DNA of 64,000 nucleotides, from the NCBI GenBank assembly GCA_041746735.1, contig JBGTGP010000029.1:49404-113403 (forward strand), given 5' to 3'. The notes below the pieces were generated by a model. The model was not told where the DNA came from, ran no database searches, and saw nothing but the letters and a program-made list of their open reading frames with translations. Shown piece by piece: positions 45,945 through 54,370 of the stretch (position 1 is its first letter; each line of letters opens with the position of its first letter). The DNA is from Opimibacter sp041746735. GTDB lineage: Bacteria; Bacteroidota; Bacteroidia; Chitinophagales; Saprospiraceae. Both the position numbers and the translations under genes were made by a program.

Positions 45945-46706
45945 TTACCGAACAAAGACCAATTTTGACGGAGTCGACAGGTCTTCGCGATAGCTGTAAC
46001 CTTCCAGGTCAAAGCCTCTGAGATCCGACGATTTGCGGATATTCTGATTGACAATATACCGGGCCATCCAACCACGCGAACGTTTGGCATTGTAGGAAAG
46101 AAACTGGAGTTTGCCATTTCGGTCTTCCAGAAAACTGATATCGATGACAGGAACACCCAACTGGTCGGTGTGGATAGCGGTCATGTATTCCTGTGATGCC
46201 AGATTGATCACTTCTTTGGATTTTGTGGCGGCAATGTCCTCGCGTAATAACTGGGTAATCATACCGCCCCAGAATGAATACAGGTCAGATGCTTTACCCG
46301 TTTTGAGTTTGGTCCCCATTTCCAGACGATAGGGCTGGATCAGATCCAGGGGTCTGAGTAGTCCATACAATCCGGATAGGATTCGAATGCATTTATCGGC
46401 CTTGTCAGCCTGAGGCTTTGTCAGGGTATTCGCATCAAAGCCCTGGTAGACTTCACCGCGGAATGTATAAATAGCCGTAGTCGCCGATTCAGGCGTATGG
46501 GGCCAGGAGAAACTCTGGTAACGGTTGTAATTGAGTTTGGCCAGTTTATCATTGATATTCATCAGATCGGCAAATGCCTGAGGACGTAATTGTTGCAGAC
46601 GCTTGATCAGTATGATGGATTGGTCGGCCAATCGGGGTAAGGAATGCCGGTGAGCAGGCTGCGGAGTTGTATGCAGGTTTTTGGAGGGGGAGAGAAGGAC
46701 AAGCAT
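45945..46706 (-). CDS. yaaA: Peroxide stress protein YaaA
   Basis: 253 residues, normal length. MLVLLSPSKNL at the start, YTFRGEVYQGFDA, RILSGLYGLLRPLDLIQPYR and LSYNAKRSRGWMARYI are characteristic of YaaA/DUF328. In E. coli YaaA lowers free iron under peroxide stress and protects DNA. It is the first gene of the minus-strand group with the acylase and a membrane protein; no functional link among them is known. Confidence 0.95.
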   Translation of the reverse strand: MLVLLSPSKNLHTTPQPAHRHSLPRLADQSIILIKRLQQLRPQAFADLMNINDKLAKLNYNRYQSFSWPHTPESATTAIYTFRGEVYQGFDANTLTKPQADKADKCIRILSGLYGLLRPLDLIQPYRLEMGTKLKTGKASDLYSFWGGMITQLLREDIAATKSKEVINLASQEYMTAIHTDQLGVPVIDISFLEDRNGKLQFLSYNAKRSRGWMARYIVNQNIRKSSDLRGFDLEGYSYREDLSTPSKLVFVR

Positions 46707-46740
46707 AGATCCGGTATAGAGTGAATAATGGAGGGCTAAG

Positions 46741-46776
46741 AAAATAAAAAGCCCGGACAGTGTTAACTGACCGGGC
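46741..46776 (-). terminator. Rho-independent terminator of the DUF1573 gene
   Basis: On the minus strand the arms GCCCGG/CCGGGC plus CAGT/ACTG form a 10-bp stem with one mismatch and a GTTA-type loop, followed by TTTTTATTTT. It lies 28 nt after the DUF1573 stop codon. Confidence 0.85.
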
Positions 46777-46803
46777 CGGATAAGGTTTAACCGAAGAAAG
46801 GTA

Positions 46804-47265
46804 TTAGTTCGGCTTGTTGAAGATGGTTTGTTTTTCCGGAAGACCTTCTTCCTGAGCTACAGCACTGATATTGCCGGTGACCCGGATGATATGTTTCCCG
46901 GCAGGATCATTAGATGTAACGGTGATGGTCTTATTGATAGCGCCAACTCGCTTCGTGTCGTACCGCACTTCGATTTGGGAAGACTCACCTGGCATGATCG
47001 GGTCTTTCGGCCAGTTAGGCACCGTACACCCACAACTTCCTTTTGCACCTGAGATGATCAATGGCTCGGTCCCGGTATTTGTAAATTTGACAACCCGGAG
47101 TGGTTCACCACCCTGGTCCATCGTTCCATAGTCTACCACATCTGAATCCAGTTTCAGGATAGCCTTGGATGCCGGATTAGCTGGAGGTTCGGTGTTGGTA
47201 GCCTGAGCTGCCAGTTGAAATGAAGCCACAAGTACGATGGCCAGTATTCCGAGTAAATGTTTCAT
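46804..47265 (-). CDS. DUF1573 exported protein
   Basis: 153 residues with a signal peptide (cleavage near QLAAQA). The DUF1573 domain covers most of the rest: YGTMDQGGEPLRVVKFTNTG, the GSCGCTVPNW Cys motif, MPGESSQIEVRYDT, and TVTSNDPAGKH. It is an Ig-like periplasmic or surface domain abundant in Bacteroidota; the Cys pair may bind metal or form a disulphide. No specific role is known. A TACTTTTG -7 element lies 45 nt upstream. Confidence 0.92.
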   Translation of the reverse strand: MKHLLGILAIVLVASFQLAAQATNTEPPANPASKAILKLDSDVVDYGTMDQGGEPLRVVKFTNTGTEPLIISGAKGSCGCTVPNWPKDPIMPGESSQIEVRYDTKRVGAINKTITVTSNDPAGKHIIRVTGNISAVAQEEGLPEKQTIFNKPN

Positions 47266-47310
47266 ATCAGGTCAAAATGTTGAATATGGTTTAAATCAGA
47301 TTATCAATGT

Positions 47311-47318
47311 CAAAAGTA
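47311..47318 (-). promoter_or_regulatory. -7 element of the DUF1573 gene
   Basis: TACTTTTG on the minus strand, 45 nt before the ATG. A TTG lies 15 nt further upstream, slightly closer than the usual spacing. Confidence 0.5.
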
Positions 47319-47395
47319 AGGACTATCCACCTACAACGAAGAGTCAGGACGTATAATTTGCTGTTAACCATACGTTAATCGAAATCACAATAAGG

Positions 47396-47422
47396 AACTG
47401 CGCCTCCGCGGGAGTTGCAGTT
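47396..47422. terminator. Hairpin downstream of the SRPBCC gene
   Basis: AACTGC/GCAGTT and CTCC/GGAG make an interrupted 10-bp stem. It lies 33 nt after the minus-strand SRPBCC stop codon, but no T run follows, so it may be only a weak or factor-dependent terminator. Confidence 0.4.
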
Positions 47423-47454
47423 GTTGACTCCCAAACCTTGACTCGTTTAAACCA

Positions 47455-47892
47455 TCAAACCTGTGCCCCTTGTTCTGCAAATCTTTTAAAATTGTTCATG
47501 ATGATCTGCGATTGTTTGTGAAAATCGACGTACATAAAACGCACCACCAGATTCATCACACCTTTAAAACGGAATTCATGCGTACATTTCCATCGCGTAG
47601 TTCCATGCCCGCTATCCTCAAAGCGATGCTGCACCCGGTTGAAGATGCCTTTCATTTCGTAGGAGCAGATATATTCTTCCGGGAGTTGATCTTGCTCTAT
47701 GGTCTCCGTCATGATCATTTTCCGACGGCCAAACTGAAATACAAGTTTGTATTGCCGCTTCGACGTATCTGTGATTTTTTCGCTGCTGACAAGACCTGGC
47801 TGCCACAGCGGAAACAAACTTCGGTCGGTGAATTTTCTAACCACCTCCTGTATCGGACATTGTATCTCCGTGTTCAGACTAAATTCGATCAT
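47455..47892 (-). CDS. SRPBCC-fold protein
   Basis: 145 residues. The pattern FSLNTEIQCPIQEVVRKFTD at the start, LFPLWQPG and the C-terminal helix VVRFMYVDFHKQSQIIMNNF suit the START/SRPBCC (polyketide cyclase-like) fold, a cup that binds hydrophobic ligands. No signal peptide; cytoplasmic. The ligand is unknown. It follows hutU downstream on the same strand, 113 nt away, but a link to histidine breakdown is not implied by the sequence. Confidence 0.8.
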   Translation of the reverse strand: MIEFSLNTEIQCPIQEVVRKFTDRSLFPLWQPGLVSSEKITDTSKRQYKLVFQFGRRKMIMTETIEQDQLPEEYICSYEMKGIFNRVQHRFEDSGHGTTRWKCTHEFRFKGVMNLVVRFMYVDFHKQSQIIMNNFKRFAEQGAQV

Positions 47893-48005
47893 CAGCCTTG
47901 AGTTTTCGATTTCGCACAGATTTTCTGTTGAGGGTCAATGTGACGGATTTGCATGGAAAGGCCATTGCCCAATAGAGTTTTATACGTCGCAATATCATCT
48001 TAGGC

Positions 48006-50039
48006 TTACACCTCAAAATACCTGCGGAGCAATTTCGGATCTGCAAGATGAGGCAGTGTGATAGCCAGCTTTTTTTCTTCCTCCATCGCAGCCCGGGCTG
48101 TGGTGATCGCGTGGGCATTCCGCGCCCACGCTCTGCGGGCAATACCATTGTTGACATCCCAATGCAGCATGGATTGCAAGGCGGTATCACTCGCTTCACT
48201 CCCATCCAATACCAGCCCAAACCCTCCATTTATTGCTTCCCCCCAACCCGTGCCCCCTCCATTGTGCAAACTCACCCACGTAGCACCACGCATCGCATCT
48301 CCTATCACATTGTGGACGGCCATATCAGCCGTAAACCTGGACCCGTCATAGATATTGGCCGTTTCACGCCATGGACTATCTGTTCCACTTACATCATGGT
48401 GATCCCTGCCAAGGACCACAGGAGCCTTAATCCGTCCATCCCGGATCGCGGCGTTGAAACGACGGGCGATCTCGATCCGGCCTGTTGCATCCGCATAGAG
48501 GATCCTCGACTTGCTGCCCACAGGTGGAATATTTGCCTGAGCCTGCTCAATCCAGTGCAAGTTGTCTGTCCATTGACTCCTGGTTTCTTCTGCGCTTGAT
48601 TTCAACATATCCCGGATGACACTGGCCGCAAGCTGATCGGTCAATACCAGATCCTCTTCCAATCCTGAAGTACAAACCCAGCGGAAGGGTCCAAAACCAT
48701 AGTCAAAACACAAGGGGCCCATAATATCCTCCACATACGACGGATATCTGAATCCACTGGGGGTCTTACTGTCCAAAATATCGGCATCCGCCTTTGCTGC
48801 TTCAAATAGAAACGCATTGCCGTAATCCCAAAAATACATGCCTCGATCACACATCATATTGATGGCCCGGACATGTCGGCGGAGAGAAGCTTTGACCGCT
48901 GCGTCAAATTGTTCTTTATCTCTGTTCAATAGCACTTTCGCCTCTTCAAATGTATATCCAGCCGGACAATATCCCAGATGATCCATATTGTGACAGGAGG
49001 TTTGGTCGGAGCCCAGTTCAACATCAATCTGGAGCTGGACCAATCGTTCCCAGACATCTACAATATTCCCATGATAGACAAAACAACGGGACTCACCAGC
49101 AGCTTTGGCTTTAGAAAATAAGCGCAACATCAGATCCAGATCCAGAAAGACGTCTTCTGTCCGGATATACCCGTCTGTCTCGCGTTGCAAGATGGCATCG
49201 CGATCCACTTCCGCGATGATGCCGGTGGCACCCGTGATGATCATAGCCCGCGCCTGTGCACCCGACATGCCCCCCAGACCAGAGGTGACGAAAGCCTTAC
49301 CCTTTAACTGATCTTCCCCCAGTCCCTTGAGCCGTCCGGCATTCAGGAGAGTGATCGTCGTGCCATGTACGATCCCTTGCGGACCTATATACATAAACGA
49401 ACCAGCCGTCATCTGCCCATATTGCGTGACTCCCAGAGCATTGTATTTGTTCCAGTCCTCCTTCGAGCTATAATTGGGGATCATCATACCATTTGTCACC
49501 ACGACCCGAGGTGCAGCAGTTGAAGACGGAAAAAGACCGAGCGGATGTCCGGAATAAAGCACCAGCGTCTGATCCTCCTGCATTTCACTGAGATATTGCA
49601 TCGTAAGCAGGTACTGGGCCCAATTTTGAAATACGGCTCCGTTACCCCCATAGGTAATCAGTTCATGCGGGTATTTGGCGACCAAGGGATCCAGATTGTT
49701 CTGGATCATGAGCATGATCGCTGCAGCTTGCTGGCATCGGGCCGGATAGTGTTCAATCGGACGGGCATACATAGGGTAGGCTGGGCGGTATCGGAGCATG
49801 TAGATCCGGCCATACCGGATCAGTTCATCTGCAAACTCCGGAGCCAGCTCGTTGTGTTTTTCGACGGGAAAATAACGCAGCGCATTGGCCAGTGCCAGGC
49901 GGCGGTCTTCAATGCTCAGGCTGGCGATACTGCGCACGGGAGCATGCTGGATGGTTTCATCACGTCCACTATACGATGGCAGGACGTTGGGGATGCCGTT
50001 TTGAATGGCTTTGCGGAATTCATTCAGGTCGTATGACAT
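48006..50039 (-). CDS. hutU: Urocanate hydratase
   Basis: 677 residues, the long Bacteroidota form. ATG 50039 gives MSYDLNEFRKAI; the frame is open back to 50141 but that crosses the promoter. Motifs include ITYGGNGAVFQNW, VLYSGHPLGLFPS, VTNGMMIPNYSSKEDW, QYGQMTAGSFMYIGPQGI and GLGGMSGAQ, which bind the NAD cofactor and substrate. It adds water to urocanate to give imidazolone propionate in histidine degradation. hutH, hutI and hutG are not in the window, so the pathway genes are scattered. A TACCTTTG box 7 nt before the ATG suggests a leaderless message. Confidence 0.97.
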   Translation of the reverse strand: MSYDLNEFRKAIQNGIPNVLPSYSGRDETIQHAPVRSIASLSIEDRRLALANALRYFPVEKHNELAPEFADELIRYGRIYMLRYRPAYPMYARPIEHYPARCQQAAAIMLMIQNNLDPLVAKYPHELITYGGNGAVFQNWAQYLLTMQYLSEMQEDQTLVLYSGHPLGLFPSSTAAPRVVVTNGMMIPNYSSKEDWNKYNALGVTQYGQMTAGSFMYIGPQGIVHGTTITLLNAGRLKGLGEDQLKGKAFVTSGLGGMSGAQARAMIITGATGIIAEVDRDAILQRETDGYIRTEDVFLDLDLMLRLFSKAKAAGESRCFVYHGNIVDVWERLVQLQIDVELGSDQTSCHNMDHLGYCPAGYTFEEAKVLLNRDKEQFDAAVKASLRRHVRAINMMCDRGMYFWDYGNAFLFEAAKADADILDSKTPSGFRYPSYVEDIMGPLCFDYGFGPFRWVCTSGLEEDLVLTDQLAASVIRDMLKSSAEETRSQWTDNLHWIEQAQANIPPVGSKSRILYADATGRIEIARRFNAAIRDGRIKAPVVLGRDHHDVSGTDSPWRETANIYDGSRFTADMAVHNVIGDAMRGATWVSLHNGGGTGWGEAINGGFGLVLDGSEASDTALQSMLHWDVNNGIARRAWARNAHAITTARAAMEEEKKLAITLPHLADPKLLRRYFEV

Positions 50040-50046
50040 AGCCCTG

Positions 50047-50054
50047 CAAAGGTA
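50047..50054 (-). promoter_or_regulatory. -7 element of hutU, probably leaderless
   Basis: TACCTTTG on the minus strand ends 7 nt before the hutU ATG, so transcription would begin about at the start codon. The -33 box is not clear. Confidence 0.55.
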
Positions 50055-50101
50055 AATCAATTGGCAGCCATCCGGTATCCGGAGAGCTCCTGCACCTTTC
50101 T

Positions 50102-50109
50102 TATCTTCG
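50102..50109 (+). promoter_or_regulatory. Possible -7 element of the CerR-like reductase gene
   Basis: TATCTTCG, one mismatch to TAnnTTTG, ends 6 nt before the ATG at 50116. It faces the hutU promoter about 50 bp away, so the two divergent genes share a compact control region. Confidence 0.4.
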
Positions 50110-50115
50110 CCATCT

Positions 50116-51120
50116 ATGGATAAGAAACGAGTGCTGGTCACAGGAGCCGGTGGATTTATAGGCAGGTATCTTCAGGAAGAGGGTTTGAAACGCGGTCATG
50201 ATGTCTACGGCAGCTACCGTAACACGACAGAAGAAGGATTTCTTGAGGAAGGCACAAAAGGATTTTACCTGGAATTTTCAGAAAGGGATGCCCTGATTGA
50301 ACGATTAAGCAAGTTTGCAGCGGAAACAGGAGGATTTGAATACATCATCCATTGTGCCGGGGTGACTAAGCCGGACCGGATGGAAGAATTTTATATCGGG
50401 AACGTCGAGTTTACTGAATTTTTTATTCAGGCATTGTTGCAGACGCAGCCTCAATTTAAAAAATTCATTTTCATCAGCAGCTTGCAGGCTATGGGGCCCG
50501 GTGATCCGGTGACGATGGAGCCTATATCGGAAACGTCACCCGCAAAACCCTTTACGCCCTATGGCATAAGCAAATATGAAGCGGAACAAAAGATCATGGC
50601 CATTCCCGGACTGGAATGGATCATATTCCGGCCTACCTCTGTATATGGCCCGAGGGATACCAAGTTTATCCAACAGGTCGTAAAACTGGTCAGGAAAGGT
50701 ATCGGCATTCGCGTAGGCCCCAAAGGTCAGGTCGTCAGTTTTATTTATGTCAAGGATCTGGCCCGTGCCCTATGGGATGCAGTAGATATCAATGTCCGTA
50801 ATCAGATCTATGTCATTTCGGATGGTGGCGATTATGATCCCAGCGACATCAACGGGTATATTGCAAAGCATCTGGGTCTCCGGATCCGGGAAGTCAAAAT
50901 CCCCAGGCCATTGCTGATGGGTCTTTCTCATACCCGACTTGCTATTGCAAGGTTGCGCAGGAAACCCCTGCATGTGAGTCCATTTAAAATCCGGGAGATT
51001 ACGTCCCGCAACTGGCGTGTCGATAATTCCAAAATGGTGAGAGACCTGAATTTTAAGCCCTTGTACACACTCGAGTCCGGTTTGTATGATGCGCTGAAAG
51101 ATGATGGCGTTATTACGTAA
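50116..51120 (+). CDS. Extended SDR reductase, CerR-like, candidate 3-oxo-sulfonolipid reductase
   Basis: 334 residues. The Rossmann motif is VTGAGGFIGRYL and the active-site pair is YGISK (Tyr and Lys), both of the extended SDR type (NAD-dependent epimerase/dehydratase). Members of this group, as CerR in sphingolipid-making bacteria, reduce the 3-oxo group of long-chain bases or ceramides. Its place, convergent to a cysteate acyltransferase-like gene, suggests it reduces 3-oxo-capnine or its N-acyl form. A sugar epimerase is the main alternative. It ends before a shared bidirectional terminator and is divergent from hutU. Confidence 0.8.
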   Translation: MDKKRVLVTGAGGFIGRYLQEEGLKRGHDVYGSYRNTTEEGFLEEGTKGFYLEFSERDALIERLSKFAAETGGFEYIIHCAGVTKPDRMEEFYIGNVEFTEFFIQALLQTQPQFKKFIFISSLQAMGPGDPVTMEPISETSPAKPFTPYGISKYEAEQKIMAIPGLEWIIFRPTSVYGPRDTKFIQQVVKLVRKGIGIRVGPKGQVVSFIYVKDLARALWDAVDINVRNQIYVISDGGDYDPSDINGYIAKHLGLRIREVKIPRPLLMGLSHTRLAIARLRRKPLHVSPFKIREITSRNWRVDNSKMVRDLNFKPLYTLESGLYDALKDDGVIT

Positions 51121-51202
51121 TGACCAACGCAAGGAGCTATATGATCAAAAGCTTCAGAACACAATAGATTAGGGGAATTAGCGGGTTTCCCCATTGATGC
51201 AA

Positions 51203-51244
51203 ATAGAGAAAAAGGCACACCTTAAAGTGTGCCTTTTTCTCTAT
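51203..51244. terminator. Strong bidirectional terminator
   Basis: Perfect 18-bp stem: ATAGAGAAAAAGGCACAC (51203-51220) and its complement (51227-51244) with a 6-nt loop. A-rich on the left arm and T-rich on the right, it serves both the SDR gene and the acyltransferase gene on the other strand. Confidence 0.93.
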
Positions 51245-51289
51245 ACGTTAAGACGAGGTAATACTATTTACTGTCTTGTCAGCAATCCA

Positions 51290-52537
51290 TTAGCCCAGCA
51301 CTGGATTCAATACTTCATTCTGATACACGCCGGCTTTCAGTTTATCTGATACCGCGGTAAAGGCGTCAAGCGTTTGCTGTACATCACGATCGGTATGCAC
51401 CGCAGTCGGAATCATCCGGAGCAGGATCATGCCTTTAGGTACTACCGGATAGACGATCATCGAGGTAAAGATGCCATACGATTCACGCATGTCATGGACG
51501 AGTTGTGTGGCTTCAAAAGGCGTCCCATGCAGATAAACCGGTGTGACAACCGTATTGGTATCCCCGATGTCAAACCCTCTTTCCTTTAGTCCGTTTTGCA
51601 AGGTTGTCGCTACGTGCCAGAGTTGTTCTTTATATTCCGGATGTTGAAGCATAAGTTCGAGTCGCTTCAGATTGCCTTCCACGATCGGCATAGGCAGACT
51701 CTTGGCATGAATCTGGGACCGCATGGCATACTGCAGATACTGAATGATATCCGCATCTCCGGCCAGGAACCCGCCTGTACAGGCAAAGGATTTGGCAAAG
51801 GTGGAAAAATAGATGTCAATATCATCCTGACATCCTTGCTCCACCCCGGCCCCCCGGCCACCTTCTCCTAAGGTACCGTAGCCGTGCGCGTCATCTACAA
51901 AAAACCGGAAATTATATTTTTTCTTCAACGCTGCAATCTCTTTCAGGATACCCTGATCGCCCCGCATACCAAATACACCTTCCGTCACCACCAGGATACC
52001 ACCGCCTTTTTCATCTGCCCATTTCCTGGCACGTTCGATATTGCGTTGAAAGCTCTCAATATCATTGTGCTTGTACGAAAAGCGCTCTCCGATATGCAGA
52101 CGGGTACCATCGATAATGCAGCCATGACTTTCAGCATCGTAAACGACAGCATCGCGACGCGACAATAACGCATCAATCGCCGACACTACACCCGGGTAGC
52201 CATAGTTGACCACTGCCGCAGCCTGCTTATAGACATGTGCCGCCAGTTTCGCTTCCAGTTCTTTATGTAACGACGTTTCACCCGTCATCAGTCGGGCTCC
52301 CATCGGATAAGCAAGTCCCCATTTCGCTGCAGCTTCTGCATCGGTCTTACGCACCTCCGGATGATTGGCCAGCCCCAGATAATTGTTGATACTCCACACC
52401 ACGACTTCCTTGCCATTGAAGATCATCCGGGAACCGATCTCCCCATGAAGTTCCGGAAACATATAGTACCCTTCACCCAGATGAGCATATTGTCCCAGCG
52501 GTCCGCGCTGCTGGCGGATCCTATCAAATATTTCCAT
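51290..52537 (-). CDS. PLP-dependent acyltransferase, probable cysteate acyltransferase
   Basis: 415 residues from ATG 52537. It belongs to the alpha-oxoamine synthase family (AONS, KBL, SPT): H138 in ESHGC, DDAHG (215-219), and the PLP lysine K249 in STFAKS. The opening MEIFDRIRQQRGPLGQYAHL and NNYLGLANHPEVRK are those of the Bacteroidota branch shown in flavobacteria and Alistipes to join cysteate with an acyl thioester, the first committed step to capnine and sulfonolipids. Serine palmitoyltransferase is the close alternative. It overlaps the cysteine synthase-like gene by 14 bp, so the pair is an operon. Confidence 0.85.
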   Translation of the reverse strand: MEIFDRIRQQRGPLGQYAHLGEGYYMFPELHGEIGSRMIFNGKEVVVWSINNYLGLANHPEVRKTDAEAAAKWGLAYPMGARLMTGETSLHKELEAKLAAHVYKQAAAVVNYGYPGVVSAIDALLSRRDAVVYDAESHGCIIDGTRLHIGERFSYKHNDIESFQRNIERARKWADEKGGGILVVTEGVFGMRGDQGILKEIAALKKKYNFRFFVDDAHGYGTLGEGGRGAGVEQGCQDDIDIYFSTFAKSFACTGGFLAGDADIIQYLQYAMRSQIHAKSLPMPIVEGNLKRLELMLQHPEYKEQLWHVATTLQNGLKERGFDIGDTNTVVTPVYLHGTPFEATQLVHDMRESYGIFTSMIVYPVVPKGMILLRMIPTAVHTDRDVQQTLDAFTAVSDKLKAGVYQNEVLNPVLG

Positions 52538-53618
52538 AGTTTTTGATGTATTTATTGAAAACACGTTCTAATCTCCGCTGAATCTGATAGCTGGGCGCAT
52601 AGTCCGCAATCTTGCGGATAAAGCCCTGCTTTTGCATCCAGCCGTTATTGTAAATCTTACTCAGGTATTTGCTGCCATGATCAGCAAAAAGAAGTACGAC
52701 CACATCACTGGGTTTGTACTCGCGCCGCATACGCATAAACGCTTCCACGACCGCTCCACTGGAATACCCGACAAAGATTCCCTCACTTTTGGTCAACTGA
52801 CGGGCCCTGAAAGCACTACTGCGATCATCGACCTTGACAAACCGGTCTATGGTATCAAACTCGACGTTGGACGGAATGATATTCTTCCCGACGCCTTCAA
52901 GCTGATAGGAATGGATCTCACTTTTATCCAGGATTCCGGTTTGATGAAATTTGGTCAGCACCGATCCTTCTGCGTCCACCGCGATCACTTTGACGTTGGG
53001 GTTTTGTTCCTTGAGGTAGCGGGCGGACCCGGATATGGTGCCACCGGTGCCGCAGGTCGCCATGAAATGGGTCAGCAGCCCGCCGGTTTGATTCCAAATC
53101 TCCGGACCTGTACTGGCGTAGTGCGCCTCGACATTGGTATGGTTGTAGTATTGATTGACGTAGAAGGAGTTCGGAATCTCTTTGGACAAGCGTTCTGCTA
53201 CACTGTAGTAGGATTGCGGATCATCTGAGGGTACATGGTTAGGGCAGATCACAACCTCTGCGCCCAGGGCCTTCATCTGGCTGATCTTCTCCTCTGCGCT
53301 CTTATCTGTGGTCGTCAGGATACATTTATAACCTTTGACGATGCAGGCCATGGCAACGGAAAATCCGGTATTGCCGGAAGTAGATTCAATGATAGTCCCG
53401 CCGGGAAGTATAAGGTTCTGTTGTTCAGCGGCTTCAATGACCGCCATACCTATCCGGTCCTTGGCGCTCAAACCAGGGTTAAAGGACTCTATTTTGCCTA
53501 ATACCAGACAATTACCCAACTTGGAGAGCCCATGCAGTTTGACCAGGGGTGTATTACCCACAGTCTGCATTATGTTATCGTGCCATTGGGGTCTGAGTTG
53601 GGATGATTCCTGGGTCAT
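52524..53618 (-). CDS. Cysteine synthase-family PLP enzyme, probable cysteate synthase
   Basis: 364 residues. The PLP lysine is K53 in NPGLSAKDRIG, the substrate loop is STSGNTG and the phosphate cradle is CGTGGTISG. It has the fold of CysK/CBS without a C-terminal CBS pair. Its coding end overlaps the start of the cysteate acyltransferase-like gene, which argues that it supplies the amino acid for that enzyme: it would combine phosphoserine or a serine derivative with sulfite to give L-cysteate. Plain cysteine synthase or cystathionine synthase remain possible. TATCTTTG at 53671-53664 is its likely -7 box. Confidence 0.82.
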   Translation of the reverse strand: MTQESSQLRPQWHDNIMQTVGNTPLVKLHGLSKLGNCLVLGKIESFNPGLSAKDRIGMAVIEAAEQQNLILPGGTIIESTSGNTGFSVAMACIVKGYKCILTTTDKSAEEKISQMKALGAEVVICPNHVPSDDPQSYYSVAERLSKEIPNSFYVNQYYNHTNVEAHYASTGPEIWNQTGGLLTHFMATCGTGGTISGSARYLKEQNPNVKVIAVDAEGSVLTKFHQTGILDKSEIHSYQLEGVGKNIIPSNVEFDTIDRFVKVDDRSSAFRARQLTKSEGIFVGYSSGAVVEAFMRMRREYKPSDVVVLLFADHGSKYLSKIYNNGWMQKQGFIRKIADYAPSYQIQRRLERVFNKYIKNYGNI

Positions 53619-53663
53619 AGAAAATCAATTCCGGTTACCATATCCTGATATGGCTATGGAGCA

Positions 53664-53671
53664 CAAAGATA
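53664..53671 (-). promoter_or_regulatory. -7 element of the putative sulfonolipid operon
   Basis: A perfect TATCTTTG on the minus strand, 45 nt before the ATG of the cysteine synthase-like gene. No TTG at the usual -33 distance. Confidence 0.6.
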
Positions 53672-53697
53672 AGAAGTCCGGCCAAAAGGGTATAAAT

Positions 53698-53727
53698 ATA
53701 AAAGGCGGTCCATGGACCGCCTTTTAT
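53698..53727 (-). terminator. Terminator of the Cys-rich protein gene
   Basis: A 30-nt perfect palindrome whose arms are ATAAAAGGCGGTCCA and its complement, with CCATGG at the centre, followed on the minus strand by ATTTAT. It lies 22 nt after the stop codon of the Cys-rich protein gene. Confidence 0.85.
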
Positions 53728-53749
53728 GTATTGTATCATAATGGCCGAA

Positions 53750-54247
53750 TTAGTTGACCACTTTGGCAGCTGTTTTAATCGGCATACCTTCAGCAGGTGC
53801 AGCGGTTGTAGCAGAGGCAGATTTACTTTTGTCAGCGCAGCAGGACTTGCCAGCAGCCTTTTTGGAGGAGCAGCAGGCTTTGTCTTTGGCACTGGTGGCT
53901 CCGGGAGCACAATTGGCCTTTTCTTCCATTTTAACCGGAGAAACGTTCACAAAGGTGTTGGAGGCTTCATCATAGGAAACATCAACATAGGACATTTCGC
54001 CATTGGTGTTGCTAGCTTTGCGAACATAAGATACTGTCCCGCTAACGGGGCAGGTACGGGTTTCAATGCTTTCATCCATGGAGGCCAGTTTGGCAGCCGC
54101 TGTTGAGGCAGAAGCACTCTTACTTCCGCAGGCAGATTTTTCTGAAGCTGATTTGGAAGCACAGGTTTTGCTGCAACTGGAGGACTGAGCCTGAACGCCC
54201 ATCGCCATAGCGGAAAGGAATAAAAATGAGAAGAGGACTTTTTTCAT
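53750..54247 (-). CDS. Cys-rich exported protein, possibly metal-binding
   Basis: 165 residues from ATG 54247, which starts a signal peptide ending VQAQ; the ATG at 54304 upstream lies outside this. The mature protein is low complexity: Ser/Ala/Lys/Cys-rich at both ends (CSKTC, CSSKKAAGKSCC), with a central beta segment TCPVSGTVSYVRKASNTNG. At least nine Cys residues lie in pairs or short clusters, as in copper- or zinc-binding proteins, but I cannot name the metal. It has its own terminator. Families of this kind occur in Bacteroidota without a known function. Confidence 0.75.
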   Translation of the reverse strand: MKKVLFSFLFLSAMAMGVQAQSSSCSKTCASKSASEKSACGSKSASASTAAAKLASMDESIETRTCPVSGTVSYVRKASNTNGEMSYVDVSYDEASNTFVNVSPVKMEEKANCAPGATSAKDKACCSSKKAAGKSCCADKSKSASATTAAPAEGMPIKTAAKVVN

Positions 54248-54370
54248 TGTATACAAATTTTTTTGTTTAGAGATCATGTGATCAAAGATAATCACTTTTA
54301 CCATACCAGAATGACGAAAAACGCTACTTTGGTATCTGCTTAACAGTAATTTAACGACTTAGACTCTTAA

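Noticed and set aside
50040..50141. N-terminal extension of hutU by 34 residues
   Set aside because: It would cover the -7 box and the start of the divergent SDR gene; HutU begins at MSYDLNEF.
51290..52537. Glycine C-acetyltransferase or biotin synthesis BioF
   Set aside because: No tdh or bio genes nearby; the N-terminal sequence and the overlapping cysteine synthase-like gene point to the cysteate branch.
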